A DNA stretch of 64,000 nt from Aquincola tertiaricarbonis (lineage in GTDB: Bacteria; Pseudomonadota; Gammaproteobacteria; Burkholderiales; Burkholderiaceae_C), in NCBI RefSeq assembly GCF_000969605.1, contig NZ_JZUE01000007.1, positions 62,001-126,000 on the forward strand. Reading direction: 5' to 3'. The position numbers and the translations under genes were made by a program. Below are positions 25,393 to 33,839 of the stretch, piece after piece (the stretch's first letter is position 1; each line of letters starts with the position of its first letter). The notes under the pieces were generated by a model. That model worked only from the letters and a program-made list of their open reading frames with translations. It was not told where the DNA came from and searched no databases.

Positions 25393-27471
25393 ATGCCACG
25401 CCCATCCAACGGCACCCCCGGCCTGCCCTCCGCGACCGTCGATCCTGCCGCCTTGCGCACCATCGCCTTCGTCGGCCCGCAGGCCTGCGGCAAGACCAGC
25501 CTGGCCGAGGCCCTGCTGCACCGCGCCGGCATGCTCACCACGCCGGGCTCGCTGGAGCGTGGCAGCACCGTCAGCGACCACGATCCGCTGGAGCGGCGGA
25601 TGCAGCATTCGCTGAACTCGTCGGCGCTGCACCTGGACCATGCCGGCGTGCGCATCCACCTGCTGGACACGCCTGGCTCGCCCGACCTGATCGGCCAGGC
25701 GCTGCCCGCGCTGGAGGCGGTGGAAACCGCGGCGGTGGTGATCAATGCCGCCGTGGGCATCGAGCCGATGGCGGTGCGCATGATGGCCTACGCCGCCGAG
25801 CGGCAGCTCGACCGGCTGGTGATCGTCAACCGCATCGACGCCGGCACCGACCTGCAGGCGCTGCTGGCGCAGATCCGCGAGGCCTTCGGCACCGAATGCC
25901 TGCCGCTGAACCTGCCCGCCGACGGCGGCAGCCGGGTGGTCGACTGCTTCTACAACCGCGAGGAAGGCGGCTGCGACTTCTCCAGCGTGGAAGCCGCCCA
26001 CCGCGCGCTGGTGGAGCAGGTGGTGGAGGTGGACGGCGACTTCGTCGAGCGCTACCTGAACGACGGCGACGTCGATCCCGCGGAGCTGCACGCCCCGCTG
26101 GAACAGGCGCTGCGCGAGGGCCACCTGGTGCCGGTGTGCTTCGTCTCGGCCCGCAGCGGCGCGGGCGTGGCCGAGCTGCTGGACGTGATCGTCAAGCTGC
26201 TGCCCAACCCCACCGAGGGCAACCCGCCCGCCTTCCTGCGCGGCGAGGGCGAGGCGGCGCAGCCGCTGCAGGCCCGGCCGGACCCGGCGCTGCATGTGCT
26301 GGCCCATGTGTTCAAGGTGGCGGTGGACCCCTTCGTCGGCAAGCTGGGCGTGCTGCGCGTGCACCAGGGCACCATCACCAAGGACAGCCTGCTGTACGTG
26401 GGCGACGGCCGCAAGCCTTTCCGGGTGAACCACCTGTTCATGCTGCAGGGCAAGGAACACGTGGAGGTGCCGCAGGCAGTGCCCGGCGACATCGTGGCGG
26501 TGGCCAAGGTGGACGAGATCCACTTCGACGCCGTGCTGCACGACGCCGCGGAAGACGACCACATCCACCTCAAGCCGCTGCCCTTCCCGGTGCCGGTGCA
26601 CGGCCTGGCCATCGAGCCCAGGCGCCCGGGCGACGAGCAGCGCATGTGGGAGATCCTCGCCAAGCTGGTGGACGAGGACCCGTGCCTGAAGGTGGAGCAC
26701 GTGGCCCACACCAACGAGACGGTGGTGTACGGCCTGGGCGAGTTGCACCTGCGGGTGCTGCTGGACCGGCTGCGCGAGGTCTACAAGTTCGAGGCCGTGA
26801 CGCGCCCGCCGCGCATCGCCTACCGCGAGACCGTCACCGCTGCGGCCGAAGGCCACCACCGCCACAAGAAGCAGAGCGGCGGCGCGGGCCAGTTCGGCGA
26901 GGTGTTCCTGCGGGTGGAGCCGCTGCCGCGCGGCGCGGGCTTCGAATTCGCGGACGAGGTCAAGGGCGGCGCCATACCCGGCCAGTTCATCCCCGCGGTG
27001 GAAAAAGGCGTGCGCGAGGTGCTGGCCCAGGGCGTGATCGCCGGCTACCCGGTGGTGGACGTGAAGGTGACGGTGTTCGACGGCAAGGCCCACAGCGTGG
27101 ACAGCAAGGAAATCGCCTTCGCCACCGCTGGCCGCAAGGCCTTCATGGCCGCGGTGCGCGAGGCCCGGCCCATCGTGCTCGAGCCCATCGTCGACCTGGA
27201 GATCACCGCGCCCGAGGCGGCGCTGGGCGACATCACCGGCGACCTGTCGGCCCGCCGCGGGCTGATCAGCGGCACCCACCCGGGCGCGGCCGGGCAGTCG
27301 GTGGTCACCGGCCAGGCGCCGCTGTCGGAGCTGAGCGCCTACCAGTCACGCCTGAACGCCATGACCAGCGGCCAGGGCCGCTACACCCTGGCGCTGAGCC
27401 ACTACGAGGCCGTGCCGCCCAACGCGCAGGCGCAGCTCACCGGCCAGTTCAAGGCGAGGGAAGAGGACTGA
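25393..27471 (+). CDS. Elongation factor G-like GTPase (EF-G2 type)
   Basis: A 692-residue five-domain translational GTPase, an extra EF-G-like copy rather than the main fusA. The P-loop is GPQACGKTS (28-36) instead of AHIDAGKTT, G3 is DTPGSPDL instead of DTPGHVDF, and G4 is NRID instead of NKMD. Domains II to V follow in order, with the domain IV loop HHRHKKQSGGAGQFGEVF. Such paralogues occur beside a normal EF-G in many bacteria and their role is unsettled (recycling, stress or repair of stalled ribosomes have been proposed). The ATG at 25393 has AGGAG upstream. Its 3' end overlaps the convergent MFS gene by 23 bp. Confidence 0.85.
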   Translation: MPRPSNGTPGLPSATVDPAALRTIAFVGPQACGKTSLAEALLHRAGMLTTPGSLERGSTVSDHDPLERRMQHSLNSSALHLDHAGVRIHLLDTPGSPDLIGQALPALEAVETAAVVINAAVGIEPMAVRMMAYAAERQLDRLVIVNRIDAGTDLQALLAQIREAFGTECLPLNLPADGGSRVVDCFYNREEGGCDFSSVEAAHRALVEQVVEVDGDFVERYLNDGDVDPAELHAPLEQALREGHLVPVCFVSARSGAGVAELLDVIVKLLPNPTEGNPPAFLRGEGEAAQPLQARPDPALHVLAHVFKVAVDPFVGKLGVLRVHQGTITKDSLLYVGDGRKPFRVNHLFMLQGKEHVEVPQAVPGDIVAVAKVDEIHFDAVLHDAAEDDHIHLKPLPFPVPVHGLAIEPRRPGDEQRMWEILAKLVDEDPCLKVEHVAHTNETVVYGLGELHLRVLLDRLREVYKFEAVTRPPRIAYRETVTAAAEGHHRHKKQSGGAGQFGEVFLRVEPLPRGAGFEFADEVKGGAIPGQFIPAVEKGVREVLAQGVIAGYPVVDVKVTVFDGKAHSVDSKEIAFATAGRKAFMAAVREARPIVLEPIVDLEITAPEAALGDITGDLSARRGLISGTHPGAAGQSVVTGQAPLSELSAYQSRLNAMTSGQGRYTLALSHYEAVPPNAQAQLTGQFKAREED

Positions 27472-28696
27472 CCGGCGGCACCGCCCGCGCCCTGTGCGCG
27501 CGCGCATGGCGCACCGCCAGCGGCATCAGCGCGGAGATGCCGAAGCACAGCCCGCTGAGCGAGGCCACCACCGCCGGAAACGGCACGCCCGCGTCGATCA
27601 GCACGCCGCCCAGCCCCGGCCCCGCGGCCGATGCGGTGACCAGCACCGACACCACCACCGCCCGGATGGCGCCCACGTGGCGCACGCCGAACAGCTCCGG
27701 CCACAACGCGCCCATCAGCGTCAGCGCGATGCCGTCCGTGATGCCGAACAGCACCATGAACACCGGCACCGCCCAGGCCGCCGGCACCAGGCCCAGCACC
27801 AGGCAGCCGGCGCCCAGCGGCAGCAGGTAGACCGGCAGCCACTGCGCCGCGGTGCCGCGGTCGATGCGCGGGCCGGTGATCAGCGACGACGTCACCGTCA
27901 CCACCGCCAGCAGCGACAGCGAAGCCGCCATCGCCTGCAGCGACCAGCCGCGCACCTCGGCCAGGTGCGTCTGGTGGAAGAACACCAGCCCGGCGATGAA
28001 GGCCGGCGGCACCACGCCCAGCAGCGCCAACCAGAACAGCGGCGTGCGCAGCGCCTCGGCCCGCGTGCGGTCGGGCGCGGCGCGGCGGGCGGCGGCCACG
28101 TCGGCCGCGCGGGGCTGGCGCTCGCGGGCGGCCAGCCACGTCGCCAGCGGCCACACCGCCAGCAGCAGCAGCGCCACCACGGCGGCCCAGGCGCTGCGCC
28201 AGCCCACCACCGCCGCCAGCGCGACGAAGGCCGCCGGCAGCAGCGCCTGCCCGCCGTTGAAGCCCAGCGTGGCGATCGACACCGCCCGCCCGCGCTCGGC
28301 GGCGAACCAGCGGCCCAGCACGTTGAAGGCGGTCTGCGGCATGAGGCCCTGGCCAAACAGCCGCAGGCCGATCAGCGCCAGGAACACCGCCGCCCAGTGG
28401 GTGGACAGCGCCAGCGCCGCTGCGGCCAGCGCCAGCATCGGCACCACGCAGGCCACCACCCGGTGCGGCGCATGGCGGTCCAGCAGGCCGCCCAGGTGCG
28501 GCAGGGTGAAGGCGCTGATCAGCGTGGCCGCCATGTACAAGCCCGAGAAGGCGCTGTGCGACAGGCCGAGCTCGCGCCGCAAGTCGCCCACCGACATGGC
28601 GAGGAAGTAGGTCTGGCCGACGGCGCCGAAGAACAGCAGCAGGAAGCCGAGGGCCAACCAGCGCGCGTTCTCGCGCAGGAAGGCCAGAACGTTCAT
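27449..28696 (-). CDS. MFS transporter
   Basis: A 415-residue twelve-helix major facilitator protein. The N-terminus (MNVLAFLRENARWLALGFLL) leads into the first helix; the loop GGLLDRHAPHRVV and the later cytoplasmic loop with ITDGIALTLMGALWPELFG are typical of the oxalate/formate- and MCT-like branches. The substrate is unknown. The start at 28696 is the first in-frame ATG before helix 1. The gene is 10 bp downstream of purT on the same strand and overlaps the convergent EF-G-like gene. Confidence 0.85.
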   Translation of the reverse strand: MNVLAFLRENARWLALGFLLLFFGAVGQTYFLAMSVGDLRRELGLSHSAFSGLYMAATLISAFTLPHLGGLLDRHAPHRVVACVVPMLALAAAALALSTHWAAVFLALIGLRLFGQGLMPQTAFNVLGRWFAAERGRAVSIATLGFNGGQALLPAAFVALAAVVGWRSAWAAVVALLLLAVWPLATWLAARERQPRAADVAAARRAAPDRTRAEALRTPLFWLALLGVVPPAFIAGLVFFHQTHLAEVRGWSLQAMAASLSLLAVVTVTSSLITGPRIDRGTAAQWLPVYLLPLGAGCLVLGLVPAAWAVPVFMVLFGITDGIALTLMGALWPELFGVRHVGAIRAVVVSVLVTASAAGPGLGGVLIDAGVPFPAVVASLSGLCFGISALMPLAVRHARAHRARAVPPVSPLPSP

Positions 28697-28706
28697 CGGG
28701 GCGCGG

Positions 28707-29912
28707 TCAGGGAGTGCGCGGCTTGACGAGCGCGGCGGCCTGCTTGGCGCGGTGGCGCGCCTGCTCCACGTCGGCGTCGTAGGCCAGCGCCACGCCCATG
28801 CGGCGCTTGGCGAAGCTCTCGGGCTTGCCGAACAGGCGCAGCTCGGTCTGCGGCACGCGAAGCGCCTCGTCCACGCCGTCGAACACGATGCCGGCGGCTT
28901 CCACGCCGCCGTAGACCACCGCACTGGCGCCCGGCGTGCGCAGCGTGGTGTCCACCGGCAGGCCGAGGATGGCGCGGGCATGCAGCTCGAATTCGTTCTG
29001 CTGCTGCGTGATCATGGTCACCATGCCCGTGTCGTGCGGGCGCGGGCTCACCTCGCTGAACCACACCTGGTCGCCCTGGACGAACAGCTCCACGCCGAAC
29101 AACCCCTGGCCGCCCAGGTTGGCCGTCACCGCCTCGGCGATGCGGCGTGCTTCGGCCAGCGCAGCGGAGCTCATCGGGTGCGGCTGCCAGCTTTCCACGT
29201 AGTCGCCGCTGACCTGGATGTGGCCGATGGGGTCGCAGAAATGCGTGTGCACCTGGCCGTCGGCGCCCAGCGCACGCACCGTCAGCAGCGTGATCTCGTA
29301 ATCAAAGCGGATGAAGCCTTCGACGATCACCCGCCCATGGCTCACGCGGCCGCCGGCCATCGCCACCTGCCAGGCGGCGGCGACGTCGGCCGGGCCTTCG
29401 AGCTTGCTCTGGCCCTTGCCCGAGCTGCTCATCACCGGCTTGACGACGCAGGGATAGCCAATGCCCCCGTCGATGGCGGCCTGCAGTTCCTCCTGCGAAT
29501 CACAGAACTTGTACGCGCTGGTGGGCAAGCCCAGCGTCTCGGCGGCCAGGCGGCGGATGCCTTCGCGGTCCATCGTCAGGCGGGCGGCGCGGGCGGTGGG
29601 AATCACACGCACGCGGCCTTCGGCCTCCAGCGCTTCCAGCACCGGGGTGGCGATGGCCTCGATCTCGGGCACCACCAGCTGCGGCTGCTCGGCCTCGATC
29701 AGCGCACGCAGCTGCGCCGGGTCGCTCATCGCGATCGTGCGGGCATGGTGGGCCACCTGCTGGCCGGGCGCGTTGTCGTAGCGGTCGACGGCGATGGTCT
29801 CCACGCCCAGGCGCTGCAGCGCGATGAGCACCTCCTTGCCCAGCTCGCCGGAGCCGAGCAGCATCACTTTGGTGGCGTGGGGAGACAGCGGCGTGCCGAG
29901 GGTGACGGTCAT
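28707..29912 (-). CDS. purT: Formate-dependent phosphoribosylglycinamide formyltransferase
   Basis: A 401-residue ATP-grasp enzyme that formylates GAR with free formate and ATP in purine synthesis, avoiding tetrahydrofolate. The N-terminal preATP-grasp has [12 protein letters not shown], followed by [11 protein letters not shown] (ATP-binding lid), [17 protein letters not shown] and [10 protein letters not shown] near the active site. It matches E. coli PurT in length and order. ATG at 29912. It is followed by the MFS carrier, 10 bp away, and preceded by an aldo/keto reductase that ends 22 bp away on the same strand, so the three may share a transcript. Confidence 0.96.
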   Translation of the reverse strand: MTVTLGTPLSPHATKVMLLGSGELGKEVLIALQRLGVETIAVDRYDNAPGQQVAHHARTIAMSDPAQLRALIEAEQPQLVVPEIEAIATPVLEALEAEGRVRVIPTARAARLTMDREGIRRLAAETLGLPTSAYKFCDSQEELQAAIDGGIGYPCVVKPVMSSSGKGQSKLEGPADVAAAWQVAMAGGRVSHGRVIVEGFIRFDYEITLLTVRALGADGQVHTHFCDPIGHIQVSGDYVESWQPHPMSSAALAEARRIAEAVTANLGGQGLFGVELFVQGDQVWFSEVSPRPHDTGMVTMITQQQNEFELHARAILGLPVDTTLRTPGASAVVYGGVEAAGIVFDGVDEALRVPQTELRLFGKPESFAKRRMGVALAYDADVEQARHRAKQAAALVKPRTP

Positions 29913-29933
29913 GTCGGGAAAAGCGTGGTTGGG

Positions 29934-30788
29934 TTACAGCATCGCCAGCGGCTGCTTGCGCCGCGGCGGGGGAAACAGCAGGTCGAGCTGGGCCAGGTCG
30001 TCGGCGCTGAGCGTGATGCCGGCGGCCGCCAGGTTCTCATGCAGGTGCGCTTCACGCACCGCCTTCGGAATGGCGATGGTGCCCGGCTGGGCCATCAGCC
30101 AGGCCAGCGCCACCTGGGCCGGCGTGGCGGCATGGCGGGCGGCGATCTCGTCCAGCCCGGGCTGCTCGGCCAGCGCGCCCTGGTCGATCGGCGAATACGC
30201 CATCACCGGCATGCCGCGCTGGCGCTGCCAGGGCGCCACGTCGAATTCGATGCCGCGCTGGCTGAGCGAGTAATACACCTGGTTGGCCGCGCACTCGTCG
30301 CCGCCCGGCAGCGCGGCCAGCTCCAGCAGGTCGTCACGGTCGAAATTGCTCACGCCCCAGCGGCGGATCCAGCCGCGCTGCTGCAGCGCCTGGAAACCCG
30401 CCAGCGTCTCGGCCAGCGGCACGCCGCCGCGCCAGTGCAGCAGGTAGAGGTCGATGGTGTCGATGCCCATGCGCTTCAGGCTGCGCTCACACGCCGCCTG
30501 CACCCCGGCGCGGCTGGCGTTGTGCGGGTACACCTTGCTGACGAGGAAGACGTCCTGCCGCGTCACGGTGCCGGCGCGCAGCGCCTCGGCCAGCGCCTGG
30601 CCCACCACGGTCTCGGCACCGCCTTCGCCATACATCTCGGCGGTGTCGATCAGGCGGTATCCGATCTCCAGGGCGCGTCGCACGGCGGCCACCTCGGCCG
30701 GCTGCTGGCGCGCCTGTTCGCCCATCTTCCAGGTGCCCAGCCCGAGGGCGGGCAGCTTGTCGCCGGCCGGCAGCGTCACTTCACGCAT
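29934..30788 (-). CDS. Aldo/keto reductase
   Basis: A 284-residue NADPH-dependent reductase with a TIM-barrel. The N-terminal GLGTWKMGE and the tetrad context are present: IDTAEMYGEGGAE contains the Asp and catalytic Tyr, VSKVYPHN the Lys, and LYLLHWRGGVP the His. YdbC/YafB-like proteins of this size reduce carbonyls such as methylglyoxal. The actual substrate is unknown. ATG at 30788, with the divergent HTH-like gene 77 bp away. Confidence 0.9.
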   Translation of the reverse strand: MREVTLPAGDKLPALGLGTWKMGEQARQQPAEVAAVRRALEIGYRLIDTAEMYGEGGAETVVGQALAEALRAGTVTRQDVFLVSKVYPHNASRAGVQAACERSLKRMGIDTIDLYLLHWRGGVPLAETLAGFQALQQRGWIRRWGVSNFDRDDLLELAALPGGDECAANQVYYSLSQRGIEFDVAPWQRQRGMPVMAYSPIDQGALAEQPGLDEIAARHAATPAQVALAWLMAQPGTIAIPKAVREAHLHENLAAAGITLSADDLAQLDLLFPPPRRKQPLAML

Positions 30789-30865
30789 CGCGATCCATCC
30801 GTACGGGGTTGAAGCAGGCCAGTGTAGGCCGCAGGTGCAGGTGAAGCCGCCTTTATCATCCCCGC

Positions 30866-31438
30866 ATGTCCAACCGTCCCCGCGATGTCGCGCAGATCCG
30901 GCTCGACAACGCCCTGGTGCTGTTCGACGAGTTCGTGCGAGCCACCGTCAAGCACGCCGATGCCGCCACCCTGCGCGGCCTGGAGCGCCGTTTCGCCGAG
31001 CGCCTGCAGATCCAGCCCAGCTACTGGAGCCAGATCAAGAGCCGTTCACGCCAGATCGGCGACCGCCTGGCGCGGCAGTTCGAGCAGCTCTGCCACAAGC
31101 CGCCGCTGTGGATGGACCAGCCGCGCGACGCGCCGAGCGACGCGCCCGCACCCAGCCTGGCAGTCCATGCTGCCGCCCCGGCCGCCTCTGCGCCGGACGA
31201 CACCCGCCTGCCGCGCGACGACGACGAACGCTTCATCGTCGGCCTGGTGCTCACCTATTACCGGCGCCATCCGCAGCGCGCCAGGGCAAGATTGCTTGAT
31301 CTCCTGGGTGAAGTGCTGGTGCCTTCGCCGGCCGCCCCACCGCCGCCCGCCGTCAAGCGCGCAGCGCCCGACGATGCCCATGCGCTGTGGCTGAAGACCC
31401 AGACCGGCGTGGCGCCGCTCAAGCCGAAGAAGCGCTGA
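30866..31438 (+). CDS. Hypothetical protein with HTH-like N-terminal region
   Basis: A 190-residue basic protein I cannot name. The N-terminal 70 residues are helical (ALVLFDEFVRAT, ERRFAERLQIQPSYWSQIKSRSRQIG) and look like a lambda-repressor-type helix-turn-helix, where RLQIQPSYWSQIKS would be the recognition part. The rest is Pro/Ala-rich and low-complexity, ending in a basic tail (KPKKR). It could be a DNA-binding regulator of the adjacent small-gene cluster, which starts at the next promoter; that is inference from position only. Confidence 0.6.
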   Translation: MSNRPRDVAQIRLDNALVLFDEFVRATVKHADAATLRGLERRFAERLQIQPSYWSQIKSRSRQIGDRLARQFEQLCHKPPLWMDQPRDAPSDAPAPSLAVHAAAPAASAPDDTRLPRDDDERFIVGLVLTYYRRHPQRARARLLDLLGEVLVPSPAAPPPPAVKRAAPDDAHALWLKTQTGVAPLKPKKR

Positions 31439-31470
31439 GCCGCGGCCGACGATGCCGGTGCGCAACGCAC

Positions 31471-31527
31471 CCCTAAGCTTAGGGATGAAGACTCTTGCGC
31501 AAGATAATCGTTTGTTTATCATGCGCA
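31471..31527 (+). promoter_or_regulatory. Promoter with 14-bp palindrome and Fur-like operator dyad
   Basis: A perfect palindrome CCCTAAGCTTAGGG is at 31471-31484. Ten bases on, TTGCGC (31495-31500) and TATCAT (31517-31522), 16 bp apart, form a plausible sigma-70 promoter. Overlapping it, TGCGCAAGATAA (31496-31507) and TTATCATGCGCA (31516-31527) are inverted arms matching at 11 of 12 positions around an 8-bp spacer. The GATAAT/TTATC parts recall Fur boxes but the spacing is one base short, so iron control is only a suggestion. Confidence 0.5.
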
Positions 31528-31595
31528 GCAAGCCGGCTGCAGCGCATCGCGCAGCCGGCGAAACCTCATTCCCCACCTTGAACGACAGGAGCGAC

Positions 31596-31682
31596 ATGTC
31601 CAGCGCCTTGCTGCCCGAGCAGTCCGCCCCTGCGTTCCCTCGCCGCCCTGCCCGGGCGCGGCCGGTGTGCCGCCGACGCTGA
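31596..31682 (+). CDS. Arginine-rich leader-peptide candidate (28 residues)
   Basis: A 28-codon reading frame with an ACAGGAGCGAC ribosome site before the ATG. Its second half is rich in arginine and proline codons: seven arginines in the last fourteen residues (PRRPARARPVCRRR). It sits just after the promoter and its stop codon lies inside the hairpin at 31671-31692, the arrangement expected of an attenuation leader. The peptide could equally be a short regulatory product. Being only 28 residues it cannot be assigned by homology. Confidence 0.4.
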   Translation: MSSALLPEQSAPAFPRRPARARPVCRRR

Positions 31683-31692
31683 AACGTCGGCG
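31671..31692 (+). other. Hairpin overlapping the leader stop codon
   Basis: CGCCGACG (31671-31678) and CGTCGGCG (31685-31692) form a perfect 8-bp stem with a 6-base loop that contains the stop codon of the 28-residue frame. Translation to the stop would disrupt it, which would let the downstream terminator-like hairpin act independently. Confidence 0.5.
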
Positions 31693-31705
31693 TTCCTCAC
31701 CTGCC

Positions 31706-31742
31706 ACGGCCCGGCTGCATCCCGCATCCGGGCCGTTTGCCT
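31706..31742 (+). terminator. Intrinsic terminator-like hairpin (attenuator candidate)
   Basis: ACGGCCCGG (31706-31714) pairs perfectly with CCGGGCCGT (31728-31736) around a 13-base loop, followed by TTTGCCTTT. It lies between the 28-residue frame and the next gene at 31788. A partial U-tract makes a weak or conditional terminator plausible. Confidence 0.5.
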
Positions 31743-31787
31743 TTCCAGTCCGGCACTTGTCCGTCCGGCCACTTCAGGAGCCACCCC

Positions 31788-31949
31788 ATGAAGATCACCC
31801 TCCATGTCCCACGCCCCCGCAATCCGCTGGCCCTGGCCGCCCGCGCCCGTCGGGCCGGCGCCCACCGCCCCGGCGCCGGGGCGATGCGCCAGCAAGGCCG
31901 CCGCGACCTGCGCCGCGACCTCGACCGCATGAAACCGCCCAGCCCATGA
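31788..31949 (+). CDS. Small basic hypothetical protein (53 residues)
   Basis: A 53-residue protein, strongly basic and arginine-rich ([29 protein letters not shown]), with a CAGGAG site about seven bases before the ATG. Small proteins with an RNPL start and GAHR motif are, from memory, common in Burkholderiales and have no known role. It is the first of three short frames after the terminator-like hairpin. Confidence 0.5.
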   Translation: MKITLHVPRPRNPLALAARARRAGAHRPGAGAMRQQGRRDLRRDLDRMKPPSP

Positions 31950-32012
31950 ACTGACAGGGCGACCGGCACCGCCGCAGGCTGCGGCAGGCCGGCGCCGCCA
32001 AGGAGATTCACC

Positions 32013-32285
32013 ATGTCGCAGCCCAGCCTGCACTGGCCGGCCCTGGAGGCCAGCCCATCCCTGTACCGACCCAGCCTGCCCTGCCGCCTGCTGGCGGCCG
32101 CGATGCTGCAGGCCAGCCGCCAGCTGGCCCGCGCCGCACGCGCCCTGACCCTGCCGCGGCCGCAGCGCCCGCGACCGATGGCGGATGCCCGCCTGGAGTT
32201 CTACGCCGAAGCCGGGGCGCCGGAAGGCGCGCTGTACCTCGACGGCCACCTGGTCGGGCACCTGCCCGGCGTGACGAGGCTGTGA
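32013..32285 (+). CDS. Small hypothetical protein (90 residues)
   Basis: A 90-residue protein with an AAGGAG site before the ATG at 32013. The N-terminal half is basic and helical; the C-terminal half has the pattern LEFYAEAGAPEGALYLDGHLVGHLPGV, alternating charged and hydrophobic residues, which looks like a short beta-hairpin domain. No named family is recognised. Its stop codon overlaps the ATG of the next gene (TGATG at 32283-32287), so the two are translationally coupled. Confidence 0.55.
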   Translation: MSQPSLHWPALEASPSLYRPSLPCRLLAAAMLQASRQLARAARALTLPRPQRPRPMADARLEFYAEAGAPEGALYLDGHLVGHLPGVTRL

Positions 32286-32476
32286 TGCGCGGCAGCTCCA
32301 ACCAACGCGCCGTGTGGGTCACGGCCGCGGTGATGGCCGCATCGCTGCTGGCCGCCACCGTGATGGCGGCGGACGCCGGCGGGCCGTCCGCGGCCTGTCC
32401 GGCGGTGTCCGCCGCAGCGGGTAAGCCCGGGTGTGATGCCGACGGCAAATGCCGATTCCCCGGTCAGCTCCCTTGA
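32285..32476 (+). CDS. Small secreted cysteine-containing protein
   Basis: A 63-residue protein with a clear signal peptide (about residues 1-29, hydrophobic VWVTAAVMAASLLAATVMA, cleavage near AAD) and a mature part of about 34 residues with three cysteines in the spacing AACPAVS, KPGCDADGKCRF. It is too short for a known metallochaperone domain. Coupled to the 90-residue gene by stop-start overlap. Being exported and cysteine-bearing, it could bind a metal or act as a signal; no evidence distinguishes these. Confidence 0.5.
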   Translation: MRGSSNQRAVWVTAAVMAASLLAATVMAADAGGPSAACPAVSAAAGKPGCDADGKCRFPGQLP

Positions 32477-32511
32477 TCGCCCGGGGGGCGTTTGCCGTAG
32501 CCTCGTCGCCC

Positions 32512-33336
32512 ATGCCGCCCCTGCTGGACAACCCCCTGCCCACCCTGGATGCCTGGGTGGCGCATTTCCGCGATGCCCCGGTGCCGGTGCTGGCCGACAG
32601 CGCCGACCAGATCGAGGCCTTTGCCGCCAATGAAGACGCGGTGGATGCCCACACCCTGGCCGAAGCACTCGGCGACGACCCCTTTCTCACCGTGCGGGTG
32701 CTGGCCCACGTGGGCCGCCACCACCGGCGCGACACCGGCATCGAGACGCTGACCGCCGCCCTGGTGCTGATGGGCGTGCCGCCGTTCTTCCGCACCTTCG
32801 GCCAGCTGCCGACGGTGGAAGACCGGCTGCAGGCCGTGCCCGGTGCGCTGGAAGGCCTGCGCCGGGTGCTCTCGCGCGCCCACCGCGCCGCGCGCTTCGC
32901 GCTCGGCTTCGCGGTGCAGCGCCTGGACCACGACGCCATGGTCATCCGCGAGGCCGCGCTGCTGCACGACCTGGCCGAGATGCTGCTTTGGTGCCATGCG
33001 CCGCGCCTGGCACTGGAGATCGCTCGCCGCCAGCAGGCCGACGGCACGCTGCGTTCGGCCATGGCGCAGCAGCAGGTGCTGGGCGTGGCGCTGTGCGAGG
33101 TACAGCAGGCGCTGATGAAGGCCTGGAGCCTGCCCGACCTGCTGCTGCAGCTCGATGCGGAGCACGGCGCCGACACGCCTTCCGTGCGCAACGTGCGGCT
33201 GGCGGTGCGGGTGGCGCGTCACTCGGCGCAGGGCTGGGCGAATGCCGCGCTGCCCGACGACCTGAGCGACATCGCGCAGCTGCTGCGGTTGAACAACGAA
33301 TCGACCCTGGCCCTGCTGCACGAGATCGACGACTGA
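32512..33336 (+). CDS. HDOD domain protein
   Basis: A 274-residue protein of the HDOD family, which is related to HD phosphohydrolases but lacks their full metal set and often works in signalling. The core helices include LAEALGDDPFLTVRVLAHVG (about 60-80) and the degenerate HD motif IREAALLHDLAEMLLWCHAP; only HD remains of the metal site. I start at the ATG at 32512 because upstream in-frame codons overlap the small secreted gene. No diguanylate cyclase or phosphodiesterase domain is fused. Its partner is unknown. Confidence 0.85.
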   Translation: MPPLLDNPLPTLDAWVAHFRDAPVPVLADSADQIEAFAANEDAVDAHTLAEALGDDPFLTVRVLAHVGRHHRRDTGIETLTAALVLMGVPPFFRTFGQLPTVEDRLQAVPGALEGLRRVLSRAHRAARFALGFAVQRLDHDAMVIREAALLHDLAEMLLWCHAPRLALEIARRQQADGTLRSAMAQQQVLGVALCEVQQALMKAWSLPDLLLQLDAEHGADTPSVRNVRLAVRVARHSAQGWANAALPDDLSDIAQLLRLNNESTLALLHEIDD

Positions 33337-33347
33337 CCGCCCGGGCG

Positions 33348-33830
33348 CTAGAGCGGCACGGCGGTCGTGGCCTTCACTCGGTCGAGCACGAAGCTGGTCT
33401 TGCAGTCCTGCACGCTCGGGTGCTTGAGCAGCGTGTCGGCGATGAAGCGGGCGTAGTGCGCCATGTCGGCCACCAGCACGCGCAGCAGGTAGTCCATCTC
33501 GCCGGTGAGCGACACGCACTCCACCACCTCGGGCCAGGCCTGCACCGCGGCGCGGAACAGGTCCATCGGGTTGCGCTTGGAGCTCTCGGACTGCTTTTCC
33601 AGCCGCACGTTCACGTAGGCCGTCAGGCCCAGGCCCACCGCTTCGGCGCGCACCAGCGCCACGTAGCCGGCGATCACGCCCGCTTCCTCCAGCCGCTTGA
33701 CCCGCCGCAGCGCCGCCGAGGCCGACAGCCCCACCTCGGCCGCGAGTTCGTCATAGGTCATGCGGCCCTGGGCTTGCAGCGCGCGAAGAATGCGCCGATC
33801 CAGGCTGTCGAGCGCGTCTTCGGTCTTCAT
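33348..33830 (-). CDS. Lrp/AsnC family transcriptional regulator
   Basis: A 160-residue Lrp-type regulator with an N-terminal winged helix (LDRRILRALQAQGRMTYDELAAEVGLS, then SASAALRRVKRLEEAGVI) and a C-terminal RAM/ACT-like domain (ECVSLTGEMDYLLRVLVADM) that binds amino acids and makes oligomers. The ATG at 33830 has GAGAGG upstream. It diverges from hppD across 116 bp containing a 60-bp dyad, so it very probably controls hppD in response to tyrosine or a related amino acid, and itself. Confidence 0.93.
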   Translation of the reverse strand: MKTEDALDSLDRRILRALQAQGRMTYDELAAEVGLSASAALRRVKRLEEAGVIAGYVALVRAEAVGLGLTAYVNVRLEKQSESSKRNPMDLFRAAVQAWPEVVECVSLTGEMDYLLRVLVADMAHYARFIADTLLKHPSVQDCKTSFVLDRVKATTAVPL

Positions 33831-33839
33831 GGTCCTCTC

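Larger units (their letters stand above)
31439..32511 (+). other. Small-gene cluster region (31.4-32.5 kb)
   Basis: About 1.07 kb without a gene longer than 90 codons. It holds a palindrome and promoter with an operator dyad, a short leader frame, two hairpins and three consecutive small frames with ribosome sites, two of them overlapping. The first 47 bp after the preceding gene and the gaps at 31743-31787 and 31950-32012 show no further structure. Confidence 0.6.
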
